A DNA stretch of 64,000 nucleotides from Chaetoceros tenuissimus (taxonomy: Eukaryota > Bacillariophyta > Thalassiosirophyceae > Chaetocerotales > Chaetocerotaceae), in contig BLLK01000047.1 in assembly GCA_021927905.1 (NCBI GenBank), forward strand, positions 868,001 through 932,000, read 5' to 3'. Of this stretch, positions 20,229 to 31,241 are shown piece by piece. The notes below the pieces were generated by a model, which saw only the letters and a list, made by a program, of their open reading frames with translations, made no database searches and was not told the origin of the DNA. A program made the position numbers and the translations under genes. The stretch's first letter is position 1. Each line of letters starts with the position of its first letter.

Positions 20229-20628
20229 ATGTCGAATAAAGCCGCGCCACCGAAAAGAGAATCTAATTTAGAACTCAACAAAATGATTGATGCAAAAGTA
20301 CATGTCAAATGTCTCGGAGGAAGAGAAATAGTCGGCACCCTGAAAGGATACGATGAATTGGTAAATCTTGTTCTAGATGATGCAGATGAATACTTGAGAG
20401 GTAAGTTCATTGTCCCAAGTACTCATAAGTTTCTACTTTATACATGTTCACCTATCTTGTATCGTTGTCTTTTTCTATATTGTAGATCCTGAAGATGCAG
20501 ATAAAATTACCGATCAAAAGAGGAAACTAGGATTAGTGGTTGTTAGAGGCACGCAGGTATCACTAGTTTCACCAGAAGAAGGAAGAGAAGAAATCGCAAA
20601 TCCATTTATGGCAGATGATGAAGAGTAA
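20229..20628 (+). CDS. LSM7: LSm7 (Sm-like RNA-binding protein), two exons
   Basis: Exon 1 is 20229-20400 and exon 2 is 20486-20628, joined across an 85-nt GTAAGT...TGTAG intron, giving 104 residues. The product aligns through its whole length with LSm7: Sm1 motif with VKCLGGREIVGTLKGYD and NLVLDDADEY, then Sm2 with LGLVVVRGTQVSLVSP, ending in the typical NPF. LSm7 is part of the LSm2-8 ring, which binds the U6 snRNA 3' end in the nucleus, and of LSm1-7, which promotes mRNA decapping in the cytoplasm. Confidence 0.95.
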
Positions 20629-21734
20629 TGATGGAGTTCGGATCGGTTGTAAAAGATATTGGGACATTTGCATATATTTATATTTGGACTGCAGGGGTAG
20701 TGATGAAATAAAATATTTGATTATATAGTCATGACGAGTAAAAATCATATGGATTCTTCCCTGGGTAACAATATATCAAAGAAATGAATTGATGAAAAAT
20801 AAATTCAGTGACGCGGTTACGAAGGTATATTGGTTGAATCAAATCTTAACTTCCGAATCCATGATAAAAATAAAAATAAAAAAAGAGATGCGTGTTTTTG
20901 TCTAGCATATTAAGCATGTGATATGCCGCATCATCTCCGTTCGACTACAGTCCAGTCAAAGTGCAACTTACAAAATTGCTGGTGTTACAAAAATTGCATA
21001 TTTGTCTTCATAAATTTGCGTGTAGCCTGCCCTCATATCATTTCTATGATCTTCACATATCATAATGAATGAATTCGTTTATATCACAACAAACCATACG
21101 CATCTTCATTTCAGTATATTCAATATATGATATACATCTATCACTTCACGTATGGTAGTACCGCCATCACTTGATGATCCTGATCGATAGATTATTAATT
21201 CACAGTTCAGAGTACTGTACAACATCATAAACCCGACCCAAGCATGACTTCACCTTCTACTTCAAATCTAGTCAATCAATCAAAGTACAAAAGAATAAAT
21301 CGTGCAGCGCACCATCATCTCTATTCAAGTAGTACATGTTTGTGAAACGAGAAGCCCTGGTGTCAGGAGTAACTCTTGGATCAGTCATCCTTCATCAAAA
21401 AGTAGTCTACTTCAATCTACCATGCTGATTCCAATCGTACCATCAAAGGATCTAGATCGTACTCAAATTTTCTAAACAGTATGGACTTTAAGTTGAATCA
21501 CCTCCAAGTCCCTGCTGGTTCCTGGACCCTGGACCCCCTCTTTGCATCGGATTGCTTTTTCTGCTAAATCTTGTAAAAAATGAGAGTCTTGGGAAAAATG
21601 GGATTCGTATGTCATTATCGCGCACCTATCAGGAAAGCCAATTCCTCCTCCATCGAAATTTCAGAATTCAATGGATTGATGGTCTTGATGATCCAGTCTT
21701 TTAGTTTAAGCGAACTCTACTGCAAACGACTGGC
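20629..21734. promoter_or_regulatory. Long upstream region of the cyclin gene
   Basis: About 1.1 kb with no supportable gene. It lies upstream of a diatom-type cyclin, a class often induced by light or nutrients, so a long regulatory region or 5' leader is plausible. A pyrimidine-rich, less AT-biased part (about 21240-21560) looks like transcribed leader. Confidence 0.35.
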
Positions 21735-22889
21735 ATGCATGAGTGTTCCTCTATGCCCATTGCAAGCCAACAAGATTTCATAAATGCACACAACATGAGT
21801 ACTACTTCGATTTCTAGCAAAATGAATAGGGTTCTTCAGATACATGTAGAAGCTGAGGGAAGGGCTTCTTCTCCTTTGCATGAGAACGAGGTACAACACG
21901 AGAGAGCTGCCTTTGTAATAGATAGAGTAAAAACCATGATGCGTCAAGAACAGACAAGCTATCTCTACCGCAGATTCGTGAAGCCTCCTCCAACTTCCAA
22001 GTACCTTCACGAGGATCCTGAAGATATTGCCCGCTGGCGAGAAAAGATTTGCCATTGGACTTACTCCGTAGTGGACCACTTCAACCTCTCAAGAAAGACT
22101 GTTGCTGTTAGTATCAACCTGTTTGATCGCTATCTTGCATCCCAAGGAAATAGATGCGACGGATCTCTTGCTCTCTTGATATCACTGACTACGCTCTATA
22201 TTGCTATCAAGGTGAATGAAACCAAAAAGATCAAGCTAGAGACTCTCACTGAACTGAGTAGATGTCAATTCTCTAAAGAAGACATTGAAGCAATGGAAAT
22301 AAAGATTCTGACTGAACTCTCTTGGCTTATCCATCCACCTACGGTCTTGGACTTTATCTTTCACCTGTTGAAATTTCTCCCTCCAGAGGTGGAAATGGCA
22401 GAGAGGCAACAAATATTCGAACTCTCTAGATACATGGCAGAATTGGCGGTCAGTAATCCTTTCTTCATTGAACACCATCCATCGACCATTGCTTTTGCTT
22501 CTATATTGAATGTTCTTCAATTAGAAATGAATGGCATATCTATACCTGTGGTGCATCGTCATTACTTTTACCAGTGCTTGGAAAGAGAATTAGGTTTCAA
22601 TCAATCTAGACCAGTTGTTAGATTTGTGAGGAATAGATTGGTTGCTATGGTCTATTCTTCACCATCGTCCAAGACCTTGGACAAGGATTGTTATGACGAT
22701 AATACTACTGTTTCTAGCGACCAAAGTATGATATCTACATCATCTGTCAGTCGCACATCTTCGAAATTGGTGGGGGATCGCTCAAGATGCAATAGTACTG
22801 ATACGAGAAGTTCGACAAAAAGTTCTTCTTCTTCCAAGCGAAGATCTTATCCAAGAAGAGAATCATTTATTCAGCCTGCGAGTGACTGA
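21735..22889 (+). CDS. Diatom-specific cyclin (dsCYC type)
   Basis: This is 384 residues in one exon. The cyclin box N-fold lies at about 100-215 and starts WREKICHWTYSVVDHF, followed by TVAVSINLFDRYLA and a LYIAIKVNE helix. A C-terminal fold follows to about 310. The last 60 residues are Ser/Arg-rich and disordered. The motif set and the absence of A/B-type landmarks place it in the expanded diatom cyclin group, members of which link nutrient or light input to cell-cycle entry. Either the Met at residue 1 or that at 21 could be the start. A second cyclin faces it at 24958-25830. Confidence 0.85.
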   Translation: MHECSSMPIASQQDFINAHNMSTTSISSKMNRVLQIHVEAEGRASSPLHENEVQHERAAFVIDRVKTMMRQEQTSYLYRRFVKPPPTSKYLHEDPEDIARWREKICHWTYSVVDHFNLSRKTVAVSINLFDRYLASQGNRCDGSLALLISLTTLYIAIKVNETKKIKLETLTELSRCQFSKEDIEAMEIKILTELSWLIHPPTVLDFIFHLLKFLPPEVEMAERQQIFELSRYMAELAVSNPFFIEHHPSTIAFASILNVLQLEMNGISIPVVHRHYFYQCLERELGFNQSRPVVRFVRNRLVAMVYSSPSSKTLDKDCYDDNTTVSSDQSMISTSSVSRTSSKLVGDRSRCNSTDTRSSTKSSSSSKRRSYPRRESFIQPASD

Positions 22890-24957
22890 GAGCTAGCTAT
22901 TACATGAAGAAGTTGGAGTAGAAAGTTGTTTCGGAATTTGAAGAAACACCGTTTGCATGTTACAATTCATATACATTTACACACTACATATGTACTATAT
23001 ATCAAATGTTTCATTAAAAGTACAAGAGAAAAAATATCAAGTGATGCATACATAATTACATACATAAAGAATGTTTTACTAAAAGATTTCAGTTGTCATA
23101 TAGCCCTAGATTCCATAGGATCATCTGAATTAGTTCTTGTCGTCTGTTCCATTTTTTCCTCTTTGAGTATTCGGAGTTGAACAAGATAGGGAATCTTGAG
23201 TCTTTTCGGAAAAAAATCTAAATTTTTCCTTCCTCTTCATTGGATATTCGCACATGCTAGGCTCGTCACACTTTTGACAAACCATTCATTTTCATCTGGT
23301 GAAAAGAAAAATGAGACTCCGATTTTTCATAGTGACCACGTGGCGAAGTAGGAAGCCAAAAGTGGAGTGTGAGAACCATTTGATTCGAGTCAAAAGTCAT
23401 AAATTTGAATAATGAGACAATCGGTTCTCACCCCTCTATTTTGCAGTGAAAGATTTGTTTTACGAAAGATAACGATAAGTGTGATGAAAACAGGTAGTTT
23501 CATAGCAACAGACATTACTGCTATCCTTGCTACCTACTACTAAAGGACGCGTTTTTGAAATTAGTAATAAATAATATGGTGCTTAGCACTTCTAAATAAA
23601 AATCAAACTTTGACATAAGCCAGTCTCCAGAGCATAAGAATAATTGAAAGTAATCTCATATTCTCATCTTTTCATAACGTTTCACAATGCTAGTTTAAAA
23701 ATCAAGTCAATGTTTTCCATTTGTGTAGGCAGTATATTGTATCTCAAAGTCGACAAGGTAGTATTTCTTCTGCACTGAGATCTACCTTATTTCATATTCT
23801 TTCTTTCTTACGCTTAGTAACTGAAACACTCTCTTTGTAATATAAAATCTTCACTGCTAGTCTATCCTACTATTCGTGCACAAGAAAAGTAACTCCAAGC
23901 GAAGAAGTTCACAACTGCACATCTCTGATACACTGCTATCTGCTACATGGACCTGCCCCACCAGCTGCTAAGTGTTCTACGAGACCTCCAATCTTTCAAG
24001 AAGAATCCTTGAACCTCCTTGAACACAACATAAATCTGATCTTGTTCAATATTTTTCGCACTGCAATTGCATCGTCTAGATCAATCATTCACTAAGGAAT
24101 ACCAATCCAACAACACCAACAAGTTGCACTGACGAAATGAAATCTTGCGAAGTGATTTCTCAGTTGACACTCCAACTACTGACGTCGATGAAAAGATTTT
24201 CTGCAGAATTTGAATGTGCAACTCCAACTAAGATGAACAAAGGGAAGGATAATCCTCCGATGCGTCATTCAGTTTGTCGGTGGAGAGCTTCACAAGGCGA
24301 ATCTTGTAGGGATTACAAGACATGAATGAGATAAATAATTGTAATTTTGAGTGTTTCTCCGAGAAGAGTCATTTTCAAGACAGATATTCCCACTGCTGCT
24401 GAGAAGCCCTTTTTCTCCGTTGAGCTTTTTTTCACGAGAGATTCTATTGAAATAGAGACATAATAATGTATGATAAGCGTTTGGTAACAACATTTTTTGA
24501 AAGTTTTTCAAGTTGATACGTATATTTGTTTGCGTTTCATTGGCAACACTTTGGCAACAGAATGTACAGTATCACTTCTTATGAACTACAATAGTTCTTT
24601 TCTTGCACCATCTGCTGTACTTCAACGAAACAGTCTCCAAATGACAACATTCGTGGATTCTTATTTATGGATGACGACATTTAAAATCTAAATTCCTCTG
24701 AAATTATCGGAAAGGATTCTGTGCCACCTCACTTCCTATTCCTTCCCATTTCAGAAATAATGAAAATTCAACAAAGGAGAATCCGACATGAGTGTTCCAG
24801 CCCCTCTTACTCCTCCTAATGTTTGGAATTCCTTGAGAAACCTCCTTTACTAATAATATTAGAAAAATATTTGTCCATTAAATATACTGTTAAAATCAAT
24901 ATAGTTATGTTCATTCTAATTGTCAAAATCCCATATTTGCTAGCATGTGTTTGTGTT
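22890..24957. other. 2-kb spacer between convergent cyclin genes
   Basis: Contains both cyclin 3' ends and one weak small ORF (24137-24325), listed separately. Otherwise I see nothing I can name. Confidence 0.35.
24137..24325 (+). CDS. Possible small protein, unknown
   Basis: A 62-residue frame with an ATG start follows a pyrimidine-rich stretch (23850-24130) that resembles a transcribed leader in this genome. The product is basic, with a DNPPMRHS/CRW segment. No domain is recognised, and it could be chance. Confidence 0.25.
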   Translation: MKSCEVISQLTLQLLTSMKRFSAEFECATPTKMNKGKDNPPMRHSVCRWRASQGESCRDYKT

Positions 24958-25830
24958 TCACCTTGACTCCAAGATGGCAGAAGTAGGGCTCTGGGCTCTA
25001 TTCTTCCCATTTGGTTGTCTAGTTCTTCTTGGCTTTTCTTCTTGCTCCCATTTCAAGTGCCTCAATCTGTCTCTGCAGCCATTCACTGCCACAGCGTTGC
25101 CAATGAACCAGTTGAACCTATTTGTAATGTAGTGAAGGAAATGTTCCCTTGCTACACGAGGGATCCTCTCATAGGAGATGTCATCCTCAAGTACATTTAA
25201 CATAGCAGCGAGAGCAATGGCGGACTTTTCTTGATCTACAAAGAACGAATCGCAAATAGAAAGTTCAGCAACATATCTTGAGAGTTCACAGATGTGATGA
25301 AGCAACGATCCATCTGCGTGTAGAAAACTGATCAGGTGACCAATAAATTCTACAGCAGTAGGAGCTTGTACAAGAAAGCCTACATCTTGAAGAATTTTCA
25401 TTTCCATAGCCTCGATATCTTTAGCTGTAAATTGGTTACGGCTAAGAGAAACTAGAGTACTGATCTTGATGTTCTTCTTTTCATTAACCTTGATTGCGAT
25501 GTAGAGAGTAGTAAGAGACGCAAGAAGTGCAGACTGTGAAGTGCAGAGATTTCCTTGTGTCGCAAGAAATCGATCGAAGAGGTCCATGCTGATGGCGACC
25601 GTTTCTCTTGAGAGCTTGAAATGATCAACAACACTGTAGGTCCAGTGGCAGATCTTTTCCCGACAGCCAATATCAGTACGGATATTGATTACAGATTCAG
25701 ATTTTACATCTAAGGACTGATCAAGCGGCTGCCTGACATAACTTGCATAGTTGTACTTTGAGGTCTCTCTATTCCTCATAGCATCGACTTTGCTGACAAG
25801 CAAGTCCTCGTCCCATGAAATTGATTGCAT
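24958..25830 (-). CDS. Diatom-specific cyclin (dsCYC type), second copy
   Basis: The 290-residue protein shares CREKICHWTYSVVDHF with the upstream cyclin, then TVAISMDLFDRFLATQ, LYIAIKVNEKKNIK and an EAMEMKIL helix. The C-terminal fold (about 165-260) has SRYVAELSICDSFF, the equivalent of SRYMAELAVSNPFF in its neighbour. The N-terminus is shorter and the Ser-rich tail is replaced by a short basic one. The two genes point toward each other and are clearly paralogous but well diverged, so the duplication is not recent. Confidence 0.85.
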   Translation of the reverse strand: MQSISWDEDLLVSKVDAMRNRETSKYNYASYVRQPLDQSLDVKSESVINIRTDIGCREKICHWTYSVVDHFKLSRETVAISMDLFDRFLATQGNLCTSQSALLASLTTLYIAIKVNEKKNIKISTLVSLSRNQFTAKDIEAMEMKILQDVGFLVQAPTAVEFIGHLISFLHADGSLLHHICELSRYVAELSICDSFFVDQEKSAIALAAMLNVLEDDISYERIPRVAREHFLHYITNRFNWFIGNAVAVNGCRDRLRHLKWEQEEKPRRTRQPNGKNRAQSPTSAILESR

Positions 25831-26290
25831 CTTTGTGTATTTCTATAGAAGCTATTATAGTTCAATGGTGCTCTGTTAATGAAACAAAGTCAAGCTTGTG
25901 AGAGGAAACTACTTCATCTTTCTTCTCCTCTTCCTCGAAAGGTGAAAATTCGAGGAGGAAAAACAATCCAAAACTCTCACAGTGCTACTCCGAGCGGTCC
26001 ACGTCGATGTTTGAAGGCCATTTTCTCTTAGTTCTCATTTGCTGATTAAATTTTGACACTTCGATATATCAGTAATTTAGCTGGATATTTTTTCATCGCG
26101 CACTTTTTCCTGGTTCGATGTTTTCCTGACTTTTCCTAGCCATTCATCCATGATCAATGGAGACCACGAAGATCCTCCACACCTTCAAATCTTTTTTCTT
26201 CCCTTCAGATTTCAGCATTTCATCGCCCTTTGCTTCAAGAAGTATTACTCTATGAAGATACAGATTTGAAATTACAAAAGTGAAAGTACA
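25831..26290. promoter_or_regulatory. Bidirectional promoter region
   Basis: These 460 bp separate the second cyclin (-) and QPRT (+). They are rich in pyrimidine tracts. No gene is seen. Confidence 0.4.
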
Positions 26291-27184
26291 ATGACTACTC
26301 CAACTGATTTCTCAACATTATTACCACAAACAAATATTCAACCTTTCATTCGAGAATGGCTCAAAGACGATATGCCAACATTTGACGTTGGTGGACTTGT
26401 CGTAGGATCGGATGTGAAGAAAGCAACTCTCTATATGAAATCTCCAGGAGTTTTTGCTGGAAAACCTTTTGTCGATGCTGTATTTGATATCTTGGATTGT
26501 AAAATTACCTGGGAAGATATTGCTGTTGAAGGAACCTATATTGATAACAAGGGAGGGAAAATTGTATTGGCAACTGTAGAAGGACCATGTAATTTACTAC
26601 TAAGAGGTGAGCGTACAGCTCTGAATACAATCTCGAGGTGTTCAGGAGTTGCAACTGCTTGCTATTTATCTAGTCAAAAGATGAAGGGACTGTTTCCTAC
26701 ATGGACTGGAGCTGTTGCTGGAACTAGAAAGACCACTCCTGGTGCATTTCGAATTGTAGAAAAGTATGGTTTGATTGTTGGTGGATGTAATACACATAGA
26801 TTAGATCTCTCTCAGATGACTATGCTCAAAGATAATCATATTTGGGCTTGCGGAGGAGATATTACCAAAGCAGTGAAGCTTGCAAGAAGTGCTGCTGGTT
26901 TCAGTCAAAAGATTGAGGTTGAATGTCAGTCTCTCGAAGAAGCATTGGAAGCTGCATCTGCAGGAGCAGATGTTGTTATGTTGGACAATTATACTCCAGA
27001 AGAGCTGAAGGTTGATGCAACAAAAATAAAGGAGCAATATCCATCTGTAATCATTGAAGCTAGCGGTGGAATTACATATGATACAATGGATCAATATGTC
27101 TGTGATGCTGTTGATATCATTTCAAGAGGAGATTTGACACATGGCTATTCATGTCTAGATTATAGTTTAAAGATTCAAAAATAG
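26291..27184 (+). CDS. QPRT: Quinolinate phosphoribosyltransferase
   Basis: The 297-residue protein has the full signature of nicotinate-nucleotide pyrophosphorylase: RGERTALN, then GTRKTTPGAFRIVEKYG, GGCNTHRLDLSQ and MLKDNHI, and later IEVECQSLEEALEA, VVMLDNYTPEE, IEASGGI and DIISRGDLTH. The length equals that of eukaryotic QPRT. The enzyme turns quinolinate and PRPP into nicotinate mononucleotide, CO2 and pyrophosphate in de novo NAD synthesis. No presequence is seen, so it is probably cytosolic. The 3' end lies only 57 bp from the convergent methyltransferase gene. Confidence 0.95.
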   Translation: MTTPTDFSTLLPQTNIQPFIREWLKDDMPTFDVGGLVVGSDVKKATLYMKSPGVFAGKPFVDAVFDILDCKITWEDIAVEGTYIDNKGGKIVLATVEGPCNLLLRGERTALNTISRCSGVATACYLSSQKMKGLFPTWTGAVAGTRKTTPGAFRIVEKYGLIVGGCNTHRLDLSQMTMLKDNHIWACGGDITKAVKLARSAAGFSQKIEVECQSLEEALEAASAGADVVMLDNYTPEELKVDATKIKEQYPSVIIEASGGITYDTMDQYVCDAVDIISRGDLTHGYSCLDYSLKIQK

Positions 27185-27241
27185 ATGTTATCATGTGACA
27201 ATGTGTATTCATATTAGGTTATAGGCAATTCATGTTGAAAC

Positions 27242-29329
27242 TTATTCCTCCGCCTTTTCATTTGTATCCTTTGGAGTTGCTTCTTGTTTCGACTCAGCAG
27301 TCTCTTCTGTTGTATCAATACTATCAGACTTGCTTTCTTCACCGATCGCTTCAGCTTCGGACATGCGATCAAATACCATCACCATCTCACAATGATCAGT
27401 GAGAGGAAACATATCAACTGGCTGAGCTGACGTAATCTTGAATGGAAGGCCCTTGAATTTATTGGTAGCAGGTGAACAAAGAATTACTGCATCGTTTACC
27501 AATGATCCAGTGGGATTACAGCTCACATAGACGATGCGCTGTAATCCCGATTGACCTCTTAAAGCTCTGATGACACCAGGATGGAGTCCTTCTCTAGCAG
27601 GATCGACAACAGCAACCATTGGGCGATCAGGATTGACATTTGAAGCCTCACGTTGCATCACTAGCTCAGCACGGGATGCTACGAATCTGGTGCGATCATT
27701 ATCTTTGCCATACCCATTTTTCTCAGCATTAATTTCAGCATCTCTGATTGCAGGTTCCGCAATATCAATTCCAATCACTTCGCCTACCGCACCTTCTTTC
27801 ATACAAGTAAGTCCGATTGTGCCTGTGCCACAACAAACATCAAATAAGAGTGTTTTCTCCGGATCAGGTGTAACCTCTTTGACCCTATCCACTACAACAT
27901 TGTACAAATTTTCAGCACCCTCTGTGGTCACTTGGAAAAAGGCGCCTGGAGAGATTTGGAATTTACATTGAAGAAGCTGTTCCTCAATGCATTCGTTCCC
28001 AAATGCATGTTGAACCGGGTGTTGTGGAGGTGGATTTGACAATCCTTCAAATTCTTGGAAAAAAATAGAAGTAACTCCATAGTCAAGATATTCACTGTTT
28101 TTTGGCACATGCCCAGGGTAGGTTCTTTTTGGTGTTGGAATCTTTTCCTTCAACATACTTATTAGTCGCTGCTTTTCGGATTCAAAATGTTCTGAATAAT
28201 CATCTGATCCATCTTCTCTCCTTCCTGCACCACCAGTAGCTGGAGCATGTATGATAATGACCATACATTGCTTAGTCCTCTCACTATTACGAATAGTAAT
28301 TGTTCTCCAACATCCTCGATGGTTCTTACAATCATATGGGGGAATTGGAGAAGTTTCAAGAAACTTGTTAAGTACGTCAGCAACACCACAAACAATATCT
28401 GGAATATTGGAAAGGCAATGAGGATCTGAGACTCCTCCAGCCCATCCTCCACCCATGAATCCTGCTGCAGGCGTTTTCTTAATTTGAAACTTCTTTTCAG
28501 TTTGTTCTTGATTATCTTCACTTTGTTCATCGTTATCAACAATTTCAATAGGGTTGCCATTTTCATCCAGCACATGAGTATGTCTATATCCAATAGTAAG
28601 CTCACTCTTGTTACGATATTCAACACGCTTTGGAGCCCCTAATGTTGAACTCGTGGAGATGGCGTTCTGCACTTTCAACCATTTGTACAAAGGTGGTATC
28701 TTCTTGTCACTTCCATTAGAATTCTTGGCCATTTCTCTCTCGAGTATTCTAAACTTCTTCTTCAACCCATTGATAATTTTGACGAAGCACTGAGTCACCA
28801 TCATTTTAGTCTTGGTTTCAAGTTGTTCTTCGTAACTTTCAATCTTCCAGAAGGGAGTCAGCTTGTCTCTAACTTCATCATCAGTCTTGACACATTCTAC
28901 AGGTTCACGTCTATGTCTCTTGGATGCACGGCTATTGTCGTCATCCCTACCTCTCTTGCCTTGATACGAAGATTCATTTGCTTTTGCTGCACGAAGAAGA
29001 CCGCCCTTTTTATTTTTCATTTGTTTATCATTGACATTACTGATGACTTCTTCTACCATTTCTTCAGTTTCAAATGTCATGACTAACCAATTGTTCTTTG
29101 GTGGCTTCTTCATCTTTACAATCTTTGCCGATGTACCCTCGATAAATGAATCAGTGAGTCTTTTGAGATGCTTGTTTTTGACATATTTGTCAATATTGTA
29201 AACGACTACTTTTCTTTTGGCATGATCGAGATCATTTACGTTTTGAGATGTTTCTTTTGAAGCCTCATCCTTTATTGTTGCTACGGCTACGGAATCGGTA
29301 GTTGCTTCTTCCTTCTTTTCAACTTCCAT
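27242..29329 (-). CDS. TRMT2A: tRNA (uracil-5-)-methyltransferase, TRMT2A type
   Basis: This is 695 residues. An RRM-like fold lies at about 38-115, as in TRMT2A. The TrmA/RumA methyltransferase part ends the protein: SPGAFFQVTTEGAENLY, SAM motif FDVCCGTGTIGL at 496-507, VVDPAREGLHPGV, the catalytic Cys604 in YVSCNP, and PVDMFPLTDHCEMV. It makes m5U54 (T54) in cytosolic tRNA. An acidic tail follows. The typical iron-sulfur Cys cluster of bacterial RumA is not evident, as in eukaryotic members. Confidence 0.93.
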   Translation of the reverse strand: MEVEKKEEATTDSVAVATIKDEASKETSQNVNDLDHAKRKVVVYNIDKYVKNKHLKRLTDSFIEGTSAKIVKMKKPPKNNWLVMTFETEEMVEEVISNVNDKQMKNKKGGLLRAAKANESSYQGKRGRDDDNSRASKRHRREPVECVKTDDEVRDKLTPFWKIESYEEQLETKTKMMVTQCFVKIINGLKKKFRILEREMAKNSNGSDKKIPPLYKWLKVQNAISTSSTLGAPKRVEYRNKSELTIGYRHTHVLDENGNPIEIVDNDEQSEDNQEQTEKKFQIKKTPAAGFMGGGWAGGVSDPHCLSNIPDIVCGVADVLNKFLETSPIPPYDCKNHRGCWRTITIRNSERTKQCMVIIIHAPATGGAGRREDGSDDYSEHFESEKQRLISMLKEKIPTPKRTYPGHVPKNSEYLDYGVTSIFFQEFEGLSNPPPQHPVQHAFGNECIEEQLLQCKFQISPGAFFQVTTEGAENLYNVVVDRVKEVTPDPEKTLLFDVCCGTGTIGLTCMKEGAVGEVIGIDIAEPAIRDAEINAEKNGYGKDNDRTRFVASRAELVMQREASNVNPDRPMVAVVDPAREGLHPGVIRALRGQSGLQRIVYVSCNPTGSLVNDAVILCSPATNKFKGLPFKITSAQPVDMFPLTDHCEMVMVFDRMSEAEAIGEESKSDSIDTTEETAESKQEATPKDTNEKAEE

Positions 29330-30057
29330 TGTAAAATATACTTAAGAGAAATGGATTTCCAATCAAGTTCTTTACGATCTCTACGATAGAAGTTCAAGGT
29401 TAGAATCAGATATGACTGTAGATTAATTAATTGGACTTGCTTTTCTGAGTGATTACTGCAGAGTTATGTGGTTGATTTCAGTGGTGTTCGAAGGCCTGAA
29501 AGCGGGACTAAAAGAAAAGAGAAAAGAAGAGTAGGAAATACATTCGTCGTATGTACTTACTTATAGGATGGATTTGATTCACGTTGAGTCATTTTGATGG
29601 AGTCTTTTGTCCTCATTGTCCCGGGAAAAAAAATCGAATCCTCAGGGCAATGTGAACGCTGCCTCAGCAGAAAAGTACCCCAATAGGAACAATAAGATGA
29701 CTGCATCTACGAAACACGAAACACTGATAGTTCGCACAATGGGAACACTTTCCTTCGTTAAAAATAGAATGAAATACGTGTGAAATGATATAATCACGAA
29801 AAAAGGAAAACCAAGAAAAGTAGTTGTAGGCTAAGAACATGATAAAAGAACGTAGTAATGATGACATGTAGTGAATTAAGTTTACTTTTTATGTACAGAT
29901 ACAATCATTCCATTTGAAATTCGCATAACTTTCTCTAGCTCAGCTAGTATTCCAAACGTTGATAAGTAAAAGAATAAAGTAATATTTCTTTGGGGCTCTT
30001 TTTTGGCTGTGGTTGTTTCTTGTTTCCTCGTCCTCCTCTATTCTTCCTTTACTCCTA
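29330..30057. other. Intergenic spacer
   Basis: Promoter side of the TRMT2A gene and 3' side of the unknown gene at 30058. A short frame at 29664-29867 has no support. Nothing else is seen. Confidence 0.4.
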
Positions 30058-30825
30058 CTACTTGGTAATTGGCAAATGATCGCCATCACCTGAAGATAAT
30101 ACGTCCAACTGTACAACCAAGTTTTGAAAATATGAATAACATGCATTTCGAATCTTCATTGATTGACTTTCTCCATTAAGCTCTGGTGGTACATCAATAA
30201 TTATTTCAGGATTCTTCTCAGCAACTGTTCTTTGCCTGGCATTGAATAGAGTAGGTGGGAACAAAACATTGTACTCATTCTGTACAACAATTTGCATTTG
30301 CTTTAAAGTCTTTCTATCTTCCCAAAAGCAGCAGTCCATGAAAAATTGTATTGGTGCACCTACCATCAATTTGCCAGAAGTGTTAATCTGATGGATTCTT
30401 TCTGGATGTTCGACACGATGATTGATCACAGGAATAATTGCTCGATTTACTTTCTTCTTCTGATGAGAATATGCCTTGCCAAACATGTGCAAATGCTGAA
30501 ATGCTCCAGCTAGATCTTCACCATATCTCCCTACGATTTCTTGTTCACAAACTATGTAAAATGACCAACAAGAAGAATTTGTAAGGGAAGTACCACCAGT
30601 GCTGCTGGTACTACTCGTCCTCCTCTTCAAGATATTCTTGTTTTGATAGCTAACGCTGTCGTCAAAGTCGGGGTATATGATATTTGGATTTGCTGAATGA
30701 CGAGAATGATTATTAGTAGAATGATTCATTGTTCCAGTCATAGTACTACGTTGTATTGTTACTAATTGTGAGATCTGGTAGGGGTTGTTGAAAATCAATT
30801 TTTCTCCTTTGTTCATTTTACGCAT
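30058..30825 (-). CDS. Unknown protein
   Basis: This 255-residue protein is not recognised. The first 90 residues are Asn/Ser/Thr-rich and disordered. From about residue 85 a compact region of mixed strands and helices follows (SFYIVCEQEIVGRYG, IQFFMDCCFWEDRKTLKQMQ, EIIIDVPPEL). A helix near 225-245 ends it. No signal peptide or membrane helix is seen. It shares a 416-bp divergent promoter with the next gene. Confidence 0.5.
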   Translation of the reverse strand: MRKMNKGEKLIFNNPYQISQLVTIQRSTMTGTMNHSTNNHSRHSANPNIIYPDFDDSVSYQNKNILKRRTSSTSSTGGTSLTNSSCWSFYIVCEQEIVGRYGEDLAGAFQHLHMFGKAYSHQKKKVNRAIIPVINHRVEHPERIHQINTSGKLMVGAPIQFFMDCCFWEDRKTLKQMQIVVQNEYNVLFPPTLFNARQRTVAEKNPEIIIDVPPELNGESQSMKIRNACYSYFQNLVVQLDVLSSGDGDHLPITK

Positions 30826-31241
30826 ACGTTTTACACCAGCACGGACATTGGGGCTTTATTAGACAAAGCTGGATATTGCATACATTATAAGATTTTATGA
30901 CAATCGTGTGTCAAAGTCCCACCTTCCTATTGAACAACCAACATGTTGCATACGTAAGTAGTGTACGTACAAACAGTATGGTGATTTGTTTTTAAAATAG
31001 CAATGGGGTCTGTGGCGGCTAGAAAAAACACGCACGATTGAACAATTTACTTTTGGTGGTACTTTTTTGCAATGAATAATGAGAAGAATGAATGATAATT
31101 GATTCTTCATTCTTTTCATTTGTGTGGACTACACAAAGAATAGACAGTGGATATTGAATATTATATGGTGAATAAAGCATATTCATATCTTTTTCAGAAA
31201 ATCCTCAAATAAAGTTTCATGTTCAGAGGAGTCCTGAGTTA
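30826..31241. promoter_or_regulatory. Bidirectional promoter region
   Basis: These 416 bp separate two genes of unknown function. A short minus-strand frame at 30895-31119 is not supported. Confidence 0.35.

Noticed and set aside
29664-29867. 67-residue minus-strand frame
   Set aside because: No domain, and AT-rich spacer composition.
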